The notes beneath the pieces were generated by a model. That model was not told the DNA's origin. It searched no databases and worked only from the letters and a program-made list of their open reading frames with translations. From assembly GCF_002979515.1 (NCBI RefSeq), contig NZ_PCPA01000001.1:310001-374000 (forward strand): a DNA stretch of 64,000 nucleotides, written 5' to 3'. Shown here piece by piece: positions 1-11,939 of the stretch (positions are counted from its first letter, which is position 1; each line of letters opens with the position of its first letter). Origin of the DNA: Microbacterium sp. MYb54. Its GTDB lineage: Bacteria; Actinomycetota; Actinomycetes; Actinomycetales; Microbacteriaceae. Both the position numbers and the translations under genes were made by a program.

Positions 1-2224
<2,224 letters not shown>

Positions 2225-2247
2225 CCCGATCCGCGCGCGAGTCGTCG

Positions 2248-4074
2248 TCAGCTCTTGTGGCGCGGCTTGCGGAACGGCTTCTCTTCACGGCTGTCGCGTG
2301 CGGGACGCTCATCGCTGTCCCTGCGCTCGTATCGCTCGCCGTCACGCGGGGCGGTGCGTCGGGCACCAGGGCCGCGATCGGGCTTGATCTCGATGAGGCG
2401 CCCCGAGATACGGGTGTCGCGGAGCTTGTCGAGCACTGCGGGATTCAGGTTGGAAGGCAGCTCGACGGTCGAGAAGTCGGGGCGGATGTTGATCGCTCCG
2501 AAGTCGTCACGGCCCAGACCGCCCTCGTTCGCGAGAGCGCCGACGATCTGACGCGGCTCGACCTTGTGACGCCGACCGACCTCGATACGGTACGCGGTGT
2601 AGTCACCACGCCCTCGGCGCTCGGTACGCGGCTCGCGTGCCTCACGTCCCCCCGCGCTGCGCTCACGAGGAGGACGGTTGTCAGCCTCGACGGCCTTGGT
2701 CAGGGGATCGTTGGCCGGGTCGAGGAGCAGCGGCTTGTCGCCCTGTGCGACGACGGCGAGGGCGGCTGCCACGTCGCCCTCCGGCACGTCATGATGGCGG
2801 ACGTAGTGCGCGACGATGTCGCGGAACGCCTCGATACGGCCGGTCTCCGACAGGGCGGTGGTGATCGCGTCGTCGAATCGGTTCAGACGCGTCGTGTTGA
2901 CGTCTTCGGTGCTGGGTAGCTGCATCTGGGCAGGCTGCTGTCGCGTCGCCTTCTCGATGTGCTTGAGCAGGTAGCGCTCGCGCGGGGTGATGAAGCTGAT
3001 CGCGTCGCCGGTGCGCCCCGCACGACCGGTGCGGCCGATGCGGTGCACATAGGACTCGGTGTCGGTCGGGATGTCGAAGTTGATGACGTGGCTGATGCGC
3101 TCGACGTCGAGACCGCGGGCGGCTACATCGGTCGCGACGAGGATGTCGAGCTTGCCGTCCTTGAGCTGGTTGACGCTGCGCTCACGCTGAACCTGCGGCA
3201 CGTCGCCGTTGATGGCGGATGCGGAGTATCCACGAGCACGCAGTTTCTCAGCGAGCGTCTCGGTCTCGTTCTTGGTGCGGACGAAGACGATCATCCCGTC
3301 GAAGTTCTCGACCTCGAGGATGCGGGTGAGCGCGTCGACCTTCTGCGCGTACGAGACGACGAGATAGCGCTGGGTGATGTTCGCCCCCGTTGCCGTCTTC
3401 GACTTGATGCTGATCTCTTCCGGGTCGCGCAGGTACTTCTGCGCGAGGCGGCGGATCTGCGGCGGCATCGTCGCGGAGAACAGGGCGACCTGCTTCTCCT
3501 CCGGCGTCTGCGCGAGGATCTGCTCCACGTCTTCCGCGAAGCCCATCTTCAGCATCTCGTCTGCCTCATCCAGCACGAGGTACTGCAGCTGCGAGAGGTC
3601 GAGGGTGCCCTTGGCGAGGTGGTCCATGATGCGACCGGGTGTTCCGACGATCACGTGCACGCCGCGGCGCAGCGCGGACAGCTGCACGCCATAGCCCTGA
3701 CCGCCGTAGACGGGCAGGACGTGAACGCCCTTCATCTTGGAGGCGTAGGACTCGAATGCCTCGCACACCTGGAGCGCGAGCTCCCGGGTGGGTGCGAGCA
3801 CGAGGGCCTGCGGGGTCTTCTGCGAGACGTCGAGGCGCTCGAGCACAGGGAGCGCGAATGCGGCGGTCTTGCCGGTACCGGTCTGCGCCTGCCCGACCAC
3901 ATCGCGGCCGGACAGAAGTGTGGGGATGGTGGCCGCCTGGATGGGCGACGGGGTCTCGTAGCCGAGGTCCTTGATGGCTTTGAGGACGGCCCCGGTGATG
4001 CCGAGCTCCTCGAATCCGGGGGTCGCGGGAGAGTCCTCGGGGGCGTCGGTCAGCACTGCATCTTCAGGGGTCAC
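2248..4074 (-). CDS. DEAD-box ATP-dependent RNA helicase (DeaD/CsdA type)
   Basis: 608 residues. ATP-driven RNA unwinding, probably in ribosome assembly, mRNA turnover or cold adaptation. The order is a Q-motif (ETPSPIQAATIPTLL), motif I AQTGTGKT, motif Ia PTRELALQV, motif II VLDEADEML, motif III SATMPP, then the second RecA domain with VATDVAARGLDVE and HRIGRTGRAGR. The C-terminal part contains a DbpA-like RNA-binding domain (YRIEVGRRHKVEPRQIVGALANEGGLGRDDFGAI) and a basic tail rich in R, K and E, as in DeaD/CsdA proteins. The GTG start at 4074 is supported by a TACCCT box six bases upstream. The longer C-terminus fits CsdA better than RhlE. Confidence 0.93.
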   Translation of the reverse strand: MTPEDAVLTDAPEDSPATPGFEELGITGAVLKAIKDLGYETPSPIQAATIPTLLSGRDVVGQAQTGTGKTAAFALPVLERLDVSQKTPQALVLAPTRELALQVCEAFESYASKMKGVHVLPVYGGQGYGVQLSALRRGVHVIVGTPGRIMDHLAKGTLDLSQLQYLVLDEADEMLKMGFAEDVEQILAQTPEEKQVALFSATMPPQIRRLAQKYLRDPEEISIKSKTATGANITQRYLVVSYAQKVDALTRILEVENFDGMIVFVRTKNETETLAEKLRARGYSASAINGDVPQVQRERSVNQLKDGKLDILVATDVAARGLDVERISHVINFDIPTDTESYVHRIGRTGRAGRTGDAISFITPRERYLLKHIEKATRQQPAQMQLPSTEDVNTTRLNRFDDAITTALSETGRIEAFRDIVAHYVRHHDVPEGDVAAALAVVAQGDKPLLLDPANDPLTKAVEADNRPPRERSAGGREAREPRTERRGRGDYTAYRIEVGRRHKVEPRQIVGALANEGGLGRDDFGAINIRPDFSTVELPSNLNPAVLDKLRDTRISGRLIEIKPDRGPGARRTAPRDGERYERRDSDERPARDSREEKPFRKPRHKS

Positions 4075-4080
4075 TTCCCA

Positions 4081-4086
4081 AGGGTA
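4081..4086 (-). promoter_or_regulatory. -10 box of DEAD helicase
   Basis: TACCCT on the minus strand, six bases before GTG 4074. Confidence 0.6.
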
Positions 4087-4120
4087 GCGCGCGGCGACGC
4101 TCGGCGCCTGTGAGGGCGGC

Positions 4121-5821
4121 CTACGCCCCGGTATTGAGAGCCAGCAGCTTCTCCTTCACCTGGCGTCGGAGCACCTTGCCGATCAACGACGTGGGGAGTT
4201 CATCGACCACGAAAACCCGACGGGGAACCTTGTAGGGAGTCAGGATGCTGCGGGCGAACTCACGGATGGCTTCGACGTCGACATCGGTTCCGGCATCGAC
4301 CACGATCGCAGCGACGACCTCTTCGCCGGAGTGTTCACTCGGTAGTCCCACAACGGCGGCATCGACGACCTGCGGATGCTGCCGCAGAGCGTTCTCGACC
4401 TCGGTGGGTGCGACGTTGAATCCGCCAGTGATGATGAGTTCCTTGATGCGATCCACGATGCGCACGAAACCGGCGTCGTCGATCGTGACGATATCGCCGG
4501 TGCGGTACCAGCCGTCGACGAAGACGGCCTCGGTCTCTTCGGGCTTGCCGTAGTAGCCCGCGAAGACCTGCGGACCGCGGACCACGAGTTCGCCGGCGGA
4601 ACCTGCCGGCACGTCTTGGCTCGGGTTCTCAGGATCGACTACGCGGCACTCGGTCCCCGGCAGGGGGAGACCCACGGTGCCGGGCACGCGGTTGTCAGCG
4701 ACGGGGTTCGCCATCAGGACGGGTGAGCACTCGCTCAGCCCGTAGCCCTCGACGAGGTACCCGTTGGTGGCCTTCTCGAAAGGCACGACGAGTTCGTGCG
4801 GGAGAGCCATGGCGCCGGAGATCGCGACTTCGATGCCGTCGAGCGACACGCCCTTCGCCTTCGCTGCGGCGAGCAGACGATCGGCGATCGGCGGGACGAG
4901 CGGGAGGAAGGTGGCGGGGTGCTTCTTCACGACATCGAGCACGAGGTCGGGATCGAACTTGGGGAACAGCACGAGCCGCGCGCCCATCGACATCGCGAAG
5001 GTGAGACAGAGGGTGAGCCCATAGGCGTGGAACATCGGCAGCACCGCATACACGACACAACCCTTGCCCCGCTGGATCGAAGGAACCCACGCCTGGGACT
5101 GCGCGGCGTTGGCCAGCAGATTGCGGTGCGTGAGGGCCGCGCCCTTGGGGGTTCCCGTCGTGCCGGAGGTGTACTGGATGATCGCGAGATCGTCGGTCCC
5201 CGGCTGGGGGTGCGACGCCGGAAGGGGGGCGGAGCCGAGCAGGGAATCCCATGCAACAGTCCCGCGCACCTTCTCGGTGAGGGCAGCACGGGATTCGCGT
5301 GCCTTCGCGACGGGGAGTCGCAGGGCGAGGCGCGTGACGAACGGCATCGCGCGCGTCACATCGACGGAGATGAGGTTCCTCACGGCCAGATCCGCCGGGA
5401 ACTCCTGCACTGTGGAGACGACCTTGTTCCAGACGATCGCGTGCTTCGCTCCGTGGTCTTCGAACTGCTTGCGGAGCTCGCGCGGCGTGTACAGCGGATT
5501 GTGCTCGACGACGACCGCGCCGAGTCGCAGCACCGCGTAGAAGGCCACGATGTGCTGCGGGCAGTTCGGCAGCACGATCGCGACCGGATCACCGGCGCGG
5601 ACACCGAGGTCCCGCAGGCCCGTAGCCGCACGGTCGATCGCTGCCTGCAGCTCGGAGTAGGTCGTCTCGCGACCGAAGAACTGAAGGGCGGGGGCATCCG
5701 GATAGTCGCGTGCTGAAGCGGCCACGATGTCGACCAGGGATCCCTCGACGGGAGGGAGGTCATCCGGGACTCCGGCTGCATAGCTGGCGATCCACGGGCG
5801 AGGGGGCTGGAACGTGCTCAC
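4121..5821 (-). CDS. Long-chain fatty acid--CoA ligase (AMP-forming)
   Basis: 566 residues. Activates a fatty acid to acyl-AMP and then acyl-CoA, feeding beta-oxidation or lipid synthesis. The P-loop signature YTSGTTGTPKGAALTH, the A5 motif EGYGLSECSPV, the A7 motif GWYRTGDIVTIDD and the A8 motif RIVDRIKELIITGGFNVAP are all present, followed by the catalytic lysine region PTSLIGKVLRR near the C-terminus. I chose GTG 5821 (VSTFQPPRPW) over an upstream in-frame ATG at 5875. A TATGCT box lies six bases before it, and the upstream extension overlaps the divergent gatC promoter region. Exact acyl chain preference cannot be read from the sequence. Confidence 0.93.
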   Translation of the reverse strand: MSTFQPPRPWIASYAAGVPDDLPPVEGSLVDIVAASARDYPDAPALQFFGRETTYSELQAAIDRAATGLRDLGVRAGDPVAIVLPNCPQHIVAFYAVLRLGAVVVEHNPLYTPRELRKQFEDHGAKHAIVWNKVVSTVQEFPADLAVRNLISVDVTRAMPFVTRLALRLPVAKARESRAALTEKVRGTVAWDSLLGSAPLPASHPQPGTDDLAIIQYTSGTTGTPKGAALTHRNLLANAAQSQAWVPSIQRGKGCVVYAVLPMFHAYGLTLCLTFAMSMGARLVLFPKFDPDLVLDVVKKHPATFLPLVPPIADRLLAAAKAKGVSLDGIEVAISGAMALPHELVVPFEKATNGYLVEGYGLSECSPVLMANPVADNRVPGTVGLPLPGTECRVVDPENPSQDVPAGSAGELVVRGPQVFAGYYGKPEETEAVFVDGWYRTGDIVTIDDAGFVRIVDRIKELIITGGFNVAPTEVENALRQHPQVVDAAVVGLPSEHSGEEVVAAIVVDAGTDVDVEAIREFARSILTPYKVPRRVFVVDELPTSLIGKVLRRQVKEKLLALNTGA

Positions 5822-5827
5822 CCGCCC

Positions 5828-5833
5828 AGCATA
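5828..5833 (-). promoter_or_regulatory. -10 box of acyl-CoA ligase
   Basis: TATGCT on the minus strand, spacer GGGCGG, then GTG 5821. Confidence 0.6.
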
Positions 5834-5876
5834 GGTGGAGCAGCTCTCGGGGCATGGGACTTCGGAGCGCGCCAAC

Positions 5877-5882
5877 TAGACT
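5877..5882 (+). promoter_or_regulatory. -10 box of gatC
   Basis: TAGACT, spacer GGGGGA, then GTG 5889. Confidence 0.7.
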
Positions 5883-5888
5883 GGGGGA

Positions 5889-6188
5889 GTGTCTGAAATC
5901 ACCCCTGAACTCGTGCGCCACCTCGGTGTGCTCGCACGCATCCAGCTGAACGACGACGAGGTGTCGAGGCTCACGGGCCAGCTCGACGCCATCGTCGACA
6001 ACATCGCGAAGGTGTCGGAGGTCGCGACCGACGACGTCGTAGCGACGAGTCACCCGATTCCGTTGAGCAACGTCTTCCGACCCGACGTGGTCGGCGAGAC
6101 GCTCACGCACGAGCAGGTGCTTCAGAACGCCCCGGATGCCGCCGACGGCCGCTTCCGCGTCACCGCGATCCTGGGAGAAGAGCAGTGA
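5889..6188 (+). CDS. gatC: Asp-tRNA(Asn)/Glu-tRNA(Gln) amidotransferase subunit C
   Basis: 99 residues, the usual length. GatC clamps and stabilises the GatA-GatB complex, which converts mischarged Glu-tRNA(Gln) or Asp-tRNA(Asn) into the correct aminoacyl-tRNA. Visible family features are the start [24 protein letters not shown], the middle [19 protein letters not shown] and the end of the family motif [19 protein letters not shown]. It starts with GTG six bases after a TAGACT box, so the mRNA is probably leaderless. The TGA overlaps the GTG of gatA by four bases, making a coupled gatCAB operon. Confidence 0.97.
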   Translation: MSEITPELVRHLGVLARIQLNDDEVSRLTGQLDAIVDNIAKVSEVATDDVVATSHPIPLSNVFRPDVVGETLTHEQVLQNAPDAADGRFRVTAILGEEQ

Positions 6189-7702
6189 GCGACATCATCC
6201 GGCTGGACGCGGTGGATCTCGCCGCGAAGCTCGCATCTCGTGAGGTGTCGAGCGTCGAGGCGACGCAGGCGCACCTCGACCGCATCGCCGCCGTGGACGG
6301 CGACGTCCACGCATTCCTCCACGTCAACGAGGGCGCTCTCGAGGCCGCAGCGGCCATCGACGCCCGTCGCGCTGCGGGCGAGGTCCTCGGCCCGCTCGCG
6401 GGTGTGCCGCTCGCGATCAAGGACGTGCTCGTCACGACCGACCAGCCGACGACCAGCGGTTCGCGCATCCTCGAGGGATACCGCTCGCCGTACGACGCCA
6501 CTGTCGTCGCGCGCTCTCGCGCCGCCGGACTGATCCCTCTCGGCAAGACGAACATGGACGAATTCGCCATGGGGTCCTCCACCGAGCACTCGGCGTACGG
6601 TCCCACGCACAACCCCTGGGACCTCGACCGCATCCCCGGCGGCTCCGGCGGTGGCTCGGCTGCGGCCGTCGCGGCTTTCGAGGCTCCGCTGGCGCTCGGC
6701 TCCGACACCGGCGGCTCGATCCGCCAGCCCGCCCACGTCACCGGCACGGTCGGCGTCAAGCCGACGTACGGCGGCGTGAGCCGTTACGGCGCGATCGCCC
6801 TCGCCTCCAGCCTCGACCAGGTCGGTCCGGTCTCGCGGACGGTTCTCGACTCCGGGCTGCTGCACGACGCGATCGGCGGACATGATCCGAAGGACTCGAC
6901 CTCGCTGCGCGATGAGTGGCCCTCGTTCGCCGAAGCAGCTCGAGAAGGCGCGCGCGGAGACGTGCTCAAGGGTCTCAGGGTCGGTGTGATCCGTGAACTG
7001 CCCGACAGCGGGTTCCAGCCCGGCGTCGCAGCATCCTTCCGCAGTGCGCTCGCACTCATGGAGGCGCAGGGTGCCGAGATCGTCGAGATCGGCGCTCCGC
7101 ACTTCGAATACGGCGTCGCCGCGTATTACCTGATCCTCCCGGCGGAGGCATCGAGCAACCTCGCGAAGTTCGACTCCGTGCGCTTCGGCCTGCGGGTCAC
7201 GCCTGACGGCAACCCGACGGTCGAGGACGTCATGTCCGCGACCCGTGACGCCGGCTTCGGTGACGAGGTCAAGCGCCGCATCATCCTCGGCACGTACGCG
7301 CTGTCCGCCGGCTACTACGACGCTTACTACGGCAGCGCGCAGAAGGTCCGCACACTCATCCAGCAGGACTTCGCGAACGCGTTCGCCGAGGTCGATGTCA
7401 TCGCGACGCCCTCGGCGCCCACCACCGCCTTCAAGCTCGGCGAGAAGATCGACGACCCGCTGCAGATGTATCTCAACGACATCACCACGATCCCGGTCAA
7501 CCTCGCTGGTGTCCCGGGAATCTCGATCCCGAGCGGTCTCGCGGACGACGATGGGCTTCCCGTGGGCATCCAGTTCATCGCCCCGGCGCGGGAGGATGCG
7601 CGTCTCTACAAGGTCGGCGCCGCGCTCGAGACGCTGCTCGTCGACTCGTGGGGTGCGCCGCTGCTCACCCGCGCACCGCAGCTCGCAGGAGGGAAGCGCT
7701 GA
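6185..7702 (+). CDS. gatA: Asp-tRNA(Asn)/Glu-tRNA(Gln) amidotransferase subunit A
   Basis: 505 residues. The amidase subunit, which hydrolyses glutamine and passes ammonia to GatB. It carries the amidase-signature Ser-cisSer-Lys triad: Lys79 in VPLAIKDV, a cis-Ser near 154 in [10 protein letters not shown], and the nucleophile Ser near 178 in [12 protein letters not shown]. The C-terminal part ([25 protein letters not shown]) is typical of GatA. The GTG start overlaps the gatC stop, and the TGA shares one base with the gatB ATG. The short AGGAGGGA before that junction serves gatB. Confidence 0.98.
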   Translation: MSDIIRLDAVDLAAKLASREVSSVEATQAHLDRIAAVDGDVHAFLHVNEGALEAAAAIDARRAAGEVLGPLAGVPLAIKDVLVTTDQPTTSGSRILEGYRSPYDATVVARSRAAGLIPLGKTNMDEFAMGSSTEHSAYGPTHNPWDLDRIPGGSGGGSAAAVAAFEAPLALGSDTGGSIRQPAHVTGTVGVKPTYGGVSRYGAIALASSLDQVGPVSRTVLDSGLLHDAIGGHDPKDSTSLRDEWPSFAEAAREGARGDVLKGLRVGVIRELPDSGFQPGVAASFRSALALMEAQGAEIVEIGAPHFEYGVAAYYLILPAEASSNLAKFDSVRFGLRVTPDGNPTVEDVMSATRDAGFGDEVKRRIILGTYALSAGYYDAYYGSAQKVRTLIQQDFANAFAEVDVIATPSAPTTAFKLGEKIDDPLQMYLNDITTIPVNLAGVPGISIPSGLADDDGLPVGIQFIAPAREDARLYKVGAALETLLVDSWGAPLLTRAPQLAGGKR

Positions 7703-9216
7703 TGGCCACCGCCAAGCTCATGGACTTCGACAAGGCGCTCGAGCTGTTCGAGCCGGTCCTCGGATTCGAGGTGCACGTCGAGCTCAACACGAACACGAAG
7801 ATGTTCTCCGATGCGCCGAACCCGGCCAACGAGCTGTATCACGCGGCCGAACCGAACACGCTCATCGCACCCGTCGACCTCGGTCTTCCCGGGTCGCTGC
7901 CGGTCGTGAACGAGACCGCGATCCGCTCGTCGATCAGCCTGGGTCTCGCCCTCGGCTGCTCGATCGCGGAGTCGAGCAGGTTCGCCCGCAAGAACTACTT
8001 CTACCCGGACCTCGGCAAGAACTATCAGATCTCGCAGTTCGACGAGCCGATCGCGTACGAGGGATCGGTCGAGGTCGAACTCGAAGACGGCACGATCATC
8101 ACGATCCCGATCGAGCGGGCCCATATGGAGGAAGACGCCGGCAAGCTCACCCACATGGGCGGAGCGACCGGACGCATCCAGGGTGCCGAATACTCCCTCG
8201 TGGACTACAACCGTGCGGGCGTGCCGCTGGTCGAGATCGTGACGAACATCATCTACGGCACCGAGCACCGCGCACCGGAGGTCGCCAAGGCCTATGTGCA
8301 GGCGATCCGCGACATCGTCCGCGGTCTCGGCATCTCCGAGGCCCGTCTGGAGCGTGGAAACCTGCGCTGCGACGCGAACGTCTCGCTGCGCCCGCGAGGC
8401 ACGGAGAAGCTCGGCACCCGTACTGAGACGAAGAATGTGAACTCCATGCGCTCCGTCGAGCGAGCCGTGAAGTACGAGATCCAGCGCCAGGCGCAGATTC
8501 TCGCCGACGGGGGCACGATCACGCAGGAGACGCGGCACTGGCACGAGGACACCGGCACGACGTCGCCCGGTCGTCCGAAGTCGGACGCAGATGACTACCG
8601 CTACTTCCCCGAGCCCGATCTGCTGCCCGTGGAGCCCGCCGCCGAGCTGATCGAAGAACTGCGCGCGGCTCTTCCTGAGCAGCCGGTCGCGCGTCGCCGT
8701 CGCTTGATGACGGAGTGGGGCTTCACCGACCTGGAGTTCCAGGACGTCCGCAACGGCGGCCTGCTCGAGGTCGTCGAGGCGACCATCGCCGCGGGTGCAA
8801 CTCCGGCCACCGCACGAAAGTGGTGGACAGGCGAGATCACTCGCACCGCGAACGTGCAGGAGAAGGACCCCATCGAGCTCATCAGCCCGGAGAACGTCGC
8901 GGCTCTTCAGCGGCTCGTCGACGCCGGAACTCTGACCGACAAGCTTGCTCGCCAGGTACTCGAAGGCGTCATCGCAGGCGAGGGCACGCCTGAAGAGGTC
9001 GTCGACGCCCGCGGCCTCGCCGTGGTGTCGGACGACGGCGCACTGATCGCTGCGATCGATGAGGCTCTCGCCGCGCAGCCGGACGTGATGGCCAAGATCA
9101 AGGACGGCAAGGTGCAGGCGGCCGGGGCCGTCATCGGTGCGGTCATGAAGGCGATGAAGGGTCAGGCCGACGCCGCTCGTGTCCGTGAGCTCATTCTCGA
9201 GCGCGCTGCCCAGTAG
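7702..9216 (+). CDS. gatB: Asp-tRNA(Asn)/Glu-tRNA(Gln) amidotransferase subunit B
   Basis: 504 residues. Kinase and tRNA-binding subunit, which phosphorylates the misacylated carboxylate before amidation. Family motifs are the N-terminal [16 protein letters not shown], the conserved [17 protein letters not shown], the PLVEIVT stretch, [10 protein letters not shown] with the following [13 protein letters not shown], and [11 protein letters not shown]. The C-terminal YqeY-like tail domain contains [23 protein letters not shown]. It begins at the TGATG junction with gatA behind an AGGAGGGA Shine-Dalgarno sequence. A GC-rich hairpin follows the stop. Confidence 0.98.
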   Translation: MATAKLMDFDKALELFEPVLGFEVHVELNTNTKMFSDAPNPANELYHAAEPNTLIAPVDLGLPGSLPVVNETAIRSSISLGLALGCSIAESSRFARKNYFYPDLGKNYQISQFDEPIAYEGSVEVELEDGTIITIPIERAHMEEDAGKLTHMGGATGRIQGAEYSLVDYNRAGVPLVEIVTNIIYGTEHRAPEVAKAYVQAIRDIVRGLGISEARLERGNLRCDANVSLRPRGTEKLGTRTETKNVNSMRSVERAVKYEIQRQAQILADGGTITQETRHWHEDTGTTSPGRPKSDADDYRYFPEPDLLPVEPAAELIEELRAALPEQPVARRRRLMTEWGFTDLEFQDVRNGGLLEVVEATIAAGATPATARKWWTGEITRTANVQEKDPIELISPENVAALQRLVDAGTLTDKLARQVLEGVIAGEGTPEEVVDARGLAVVSDDGALIAAIDEALAAQPDVMAKIKDGKVQAAGAVIGAVMKAMKGQADAARVRELILERAAQ

Positions 9217-9223
9217 CGCGCCA

Positions 9224-9251
9224 CCCCGGGTCTCGTGTCCGAGGCCCGGGG
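9224..9251 (+). terminator. GC-rich hairpin after gatB
   Basis: A 12-bp stem (CCCCGGG-T-CTCG pairing with CGAG-G-CCCGGGG, one G.T pair) and a TGTC loop lie eight bases after the gatB stop. There is no U-tract, which is common for actinobacterial terminators. It sits just before the dinB start region. Confidence 0.6.
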
Positions 9252-9263
9252 CAGAATGGTGTC

Positions 9264-10520
9264 ATGGGACACGGTGACGGCACAGGACGAATCGTCTCGT
9301 CCGCAGATGCCGATGACACCGGAACGCGCATCCTGCACGTCGATATGGATGCGTTCTACGCCGCCGTCGCGGTACTCGACGATCCGTCACTCCGCGGGCT
9401 CCCGCTCATCATCGGCGCCCCCGACGGTCGTTCTGTCGTCTCCAGCGCCTCATACGAGGCACGTCGGTACGGTGTGCGAGCGGCGATGCCGGTGTCGCAG
9501 GCGTTGCGGCTGTGCCCTTCAGCGCGCATCGTGCTCCCGCGCTTCGACCGTTATCAGGAGGTCTCGCGACAGGTGATGGCGATCTTCGAGTCGTTCACGC
9601 CTCTGGTGGAGCCGCTCTCGGTCGATGAGGCGTTCCTCGATGTGCAGGGCGTACGGCGTTTGTGGGGGAGTCCGGCTCGCATCGCAGAACTGATCCGCGA
9701 ACGGGTCCTCGACGAGGTCGGCATCACGTGCAGCGTCGGTGTCGCCGCGACGAAGCACGTCGCCAAGATGGCCTCCACCATCGCGAAGCCGGACGGGATG
9801 CTCGTCGTCGCAGGGGCCGATACGCTCGGCTTCCTCGCACCCCGACCTGTCCGTGCGATGTGGGGAGTCGGACCGAAGGCAGCTGAGGCTCTGGAGGCCC
9901 GTGGCATACGCACGATCCAGGACGTGCGGGATGCTCCGCGCGAGATGCTCGAACGTGCCGTCGGCCCCGCCCTCGCCGGGCGGATCAGGCAGCTCGCACT
10001 CGGGGAAGACGCCCGCGCCGTCGACACCGAGCGTGTGGAGAAGAGCATCGGTCACGAGGAGACCTTCGACCAGGACATCCTCGACCGACCGTTTCTCCGA
10101 GCCGAGCTGCTGCGCCTCTCCGACCGCGTCGCTGCCAGACTCCGGCGCGCGAACTGGGAGACCTCCACGGTAGCCATCAAAATTCGCTTCGATGATTTCC
10201 GCACGCTGAACAGGTCCCAGACGCTGGGCGAGCCCACGGCCGTCGGGCAGCGCATCGGCGAGGCGGCACAGGCACTTTTCGAGCAGATAGACCGGCGCGA
10301 TCCTGTGCGGTTGGTCGGCGTGCGGGCCGAGAATCTGCGACCTGCCGGCGGCGGCGGACTGGGCTTGTGGGATGACGACGAGGGTTGGCGCAAGGTCGAG
10401 GGCGCGGTCGACGACGCCGTCGCACGGTTCGGCATCGCCACGATCTCCCGCGCGCGGCACATCGGCCGCGGAGAGGGCAGGGGCGCCGCGCAGCATCCCA
10501 AGGCCCACGGCGTGGAATGA
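9264..10520 (+). CDS. dinB: DNA polymerase IV (Y-family)
   Basis: 418 residues. Error-prone translesion polymerase. The palm/finger motif ILHVDMDAFYAAVAVLDDPSL carries the first metal-binding Asp, followed by the Y-family loop SSASYEARRYGVRAAMP. The second catalytic pair is in SVDEAFLDVQGV. Then come the thumb (GVAATKHVAKMAS, VRAMWGVGPKAAEALEARGI) and the little-finger domain up to about residue 345. The tail (QHPKAHGVE) does not end in an obvious QLxLF beta-clamp motif. The ATG is preceded by CAGAAT at a 6-nt spacing, a possible leaderless promoter. Confidence 0.95.
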   Translation: MGHGDGTGRIVSSADADDTGTRILHVDMDAFYAAVAVLDDPSLRGLPLIIGAPDGRSVVSSASYEARRYGVRAAMPVSQALRLCPSARIVLPRFDRYQEVSRQVMAIFESFTPLVEPLSVDEAFLDVQGVRRLWGSPARIAELIRERVLDEVGITCSVGVAATKHVAKMASTIAKPDGMLVVAGADTLGFLAPRPVRAMWGVGPKAAEALEARGIRTIQDVRDAPREMLERAVGPALAGRIRQLALGEDARAVDTERVEKSIGHEETFDQDILDRPFLRAELLRLSDRVAARLRRANWETSTVAIKIRFDDFRTLNRSQTLGEPTAVGQRIGEAAQALFEQIDRRDPVRLVGVRAENLRPAGGGGLGLWDDDEGWRKVEGAVDDAVARFGIATISRARHIGRGEGRGAAQHPKAHGVE

Positions 10521-10545
10521 TCGCACACGCTCGGTGTTCCTCGAC

Positions 10546-10551
10546 TACCGT
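10546..10551 (+). promoter_or_regulatory. -10 box of GerW-like gene
   Basis: TACCGT, spacer GGGGGT, then ATG 10558. Confidence 0.6.
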
Positions 10552-10557
10552 GGGGGT

Positions 10558-10875
10558 ATGCCGAACATTGCACTGGAACTCGGAAAGCAAGCTGCGTCCT
10601 TCGGCGTGAAGAGCGCATACGGAGAGCCGCAAGACGTCGACGGTGTGAGCATCACACCGGTCGCCTTCACCTACTCGGGCTTCGGCGGCGGTAGCGGCGA
10701 CGGTGCCGAGGGCGGTGGCGGTGGCGGTGTGTCTGTCCCCGTCGGCGTTTACGTGCGTCGTGAGGAGGGCCTACGCTTCGAGCCGAACATCGTCACGCTG
10801 TTGGTCGTCGCTGTACCGTTCGTCTGGGTGGCCGGACGAGCGATCACCCGCATCATCCGTGCACTCAAGAAGTGA
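10558..10875 (+). CDS. GerW/YtfJ-like family protein (105 aa)
   Basis: Resembles the GerW (YtfJ) family named from Bacillus spores but widespread in actinobacteria that do not sporulate; its function there is unknown. The N-terminal half (KQAASFGVKSAYGEPQDVDGVSITPVAF) matches the family's opening. A glycine-rich hinge of about 20 residues (GFGGGSGDG..EGGGGGG) leads to SVPVGVYVRREEGLRFEPN and a C-terminal hydrophobic helix (VTLLVVAVPFVWVAG) with a basic end. The glycine-rich middle and C-terminal membrane-like helix are standard in the family. The ATG lies six bases after a TACCGT box. The 3' end overlaps the next gene by 17 nt. Confidence 0.75.
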   Translation: MPNIALELGKQAASFGVKSAYGEPQDVDGVSITPVAFTYSGFGGGSGDGAEGGGGGGVSVPVGVYVRREEGLRFEPNIVTLLVVAVPFVWVAGRAITRIIRALKK

Positions 10876-11440
10876 CGATCCTGTCGCGACGGCCCTGGAG
10901 CACGCCGCGACCCTGATCGAGCAAGATGTTCGAGCCGTGTCCGCGGGTAACCCCGTCGTTCTCATCGACGGCGGCAGCGGTGCAGGCAAGTCGTCGCTCG
11001 CTGCCCGACTCGTCCGTCGCTGGCCGGTCAGCGGGCACGTACAGCTCATCGCACTCGACTCGCTCTACCCCGGCTGGGATGGACTCGACGACGGCGTGGA
11101 GCGTGCTCTCGAGTGGATCCTTCGTCCACATGGCCGCGGCTATCTCGGCACCTGGCGCCGCTGGGACTGGGAACGCCAGACCGAGGCTGAGAGTCACGCT
11201 GTCGATCCTGCCCTGGGCGTGATCGTCGAGGGCAGCGGCATCCTCCGGGCGTCGACGGCCGGGCTCGCCGACATCCGGATCTGGGTGGAGTCAGCGGAGC
11301 CTGCTCGCAAGGCGCGCGCTCTCGCGCGTGATGGTGACACCTATCGCCCGCACTGGGACAGGTGGGCTGCGCAGGAGCGTCTTCACATCGAACGCGACGA
11401 TCCTCGGACGCTCGCAACCCGCATCGTCGAGGTGCCCTAG
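10859..11440 (+). CDS. P-loop NTP-binding protein, uridine-kinase-like
   Basis: 193 residues from GTG 10859. A Walker A motif (VVLIDGGSGAGKSSLA) near residue 37 is followed by ALDSLYPGWDGLD, a substrate-binding-like acidic segment, and later by WDRWAAQERLHIERDDPRTLATRIVEV. The pattern resembles small nucleoside/nucleotide kinases annotated as ATP-binding proteins. Substrate and role are not visible. The start overlaps the upstream gene by 17 nt, which suggests co-transcription. Convergent with the DUF2017 gene; the two ends are only four bases apart. Confidence 0.7.
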   Translation: MHSRSDDPVATALEHAATLIEQDVRAVSAGNPVVLIDGGSGAGKSSLAARLVRRWPVSGHVQLIALDSLYPGWDGLDDGVERALEWILRPHGRGYLGTWRRWDWERQTEAESHAVDPALGVIVEGSGILRASTAGLADIRIWVESAEPARKARALARDGDTYRPHWDRWAAQERLHIERDDPRTLATRIVEVP

Positions 11441-11444
11441 GAGC

Positions 11445-11939
11445 TCATCCGGCTTCGGCCTCGTCGGCCGCCTGGATGAGAAGCTCCAAGCGATACCCGA
11501 GCCAGTCGTACACATCGTGACGACCGTCCTCCCCGGCCTGCTCGTCTGAGGTGATCCCGAGTCGCGTGGCGATCACGAGGCGGATCGCGGTGAGAGTTCT
11601 CAGCCAGAAGTCGATCTCATCCGTGGGGACGACGAGTTCTCTGGCGGCGAGGGGGTCTGCTTCATCGAGTGCGTCGGCTCTGCCTCCGACCTCACCGAGT
11701 GCCGCGCGCACACGTCGAGCCTCGATGAGCCGCCTGTCGAGAAGATCCTCCCGTGTGCTGTCCGCGAAGTCCGCCGCGGAATCGGGATCATCCGGGTACG
11801 GAGTGGGCGTCAACCGATCGATGGCGGGGTCTGCGGAGCCCCTCGACGTGTCGATGAGCTCGATGAAGTCGTCCACGAGCTGGGCGAGATGGAGTCCTTC
11901 GATCACCGTGATCGGGATGACGATCCGCTCCGAGGTCAC
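11445..11939 (-). CDS. DUF2017 family protein
   Basis: 164 residues, last gene of the metallopeptidase-clpS-DUF2017 set on the minus strand. The opening IVIPITVIEGLHLAQLVDDFIELID, the central DSTREDLLDRRLIEARRVRAAL and the closing region VYDWLGYRLELLIQAAD fit this actinobacterial family, which is commonly found next to clpS. It looks all-alpha and soluble, with a strongly acidic composition and no catalytic motif. The GTG start overlaps the clpS TGA (GTGA), so it is likely translated by coupling. Role unknown; the neighbourhood suggests a link with Clp proteolysis. Confidence 0.85.
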   Translation of the reverse strand: MTSERIVIPITVIEGLHLAQLVDDFIELIDTSRGSADPAIDRLTPTPYPDDPDSAADFADSTREDLLDRRLIEARRVRAALGEVGGRADALDEADPLAARELVVPTDEIDFWLRTLTAIRLVIATRLGITSDEQAGEDGRHDVYDWLGYRLELLIQAADEAEAG

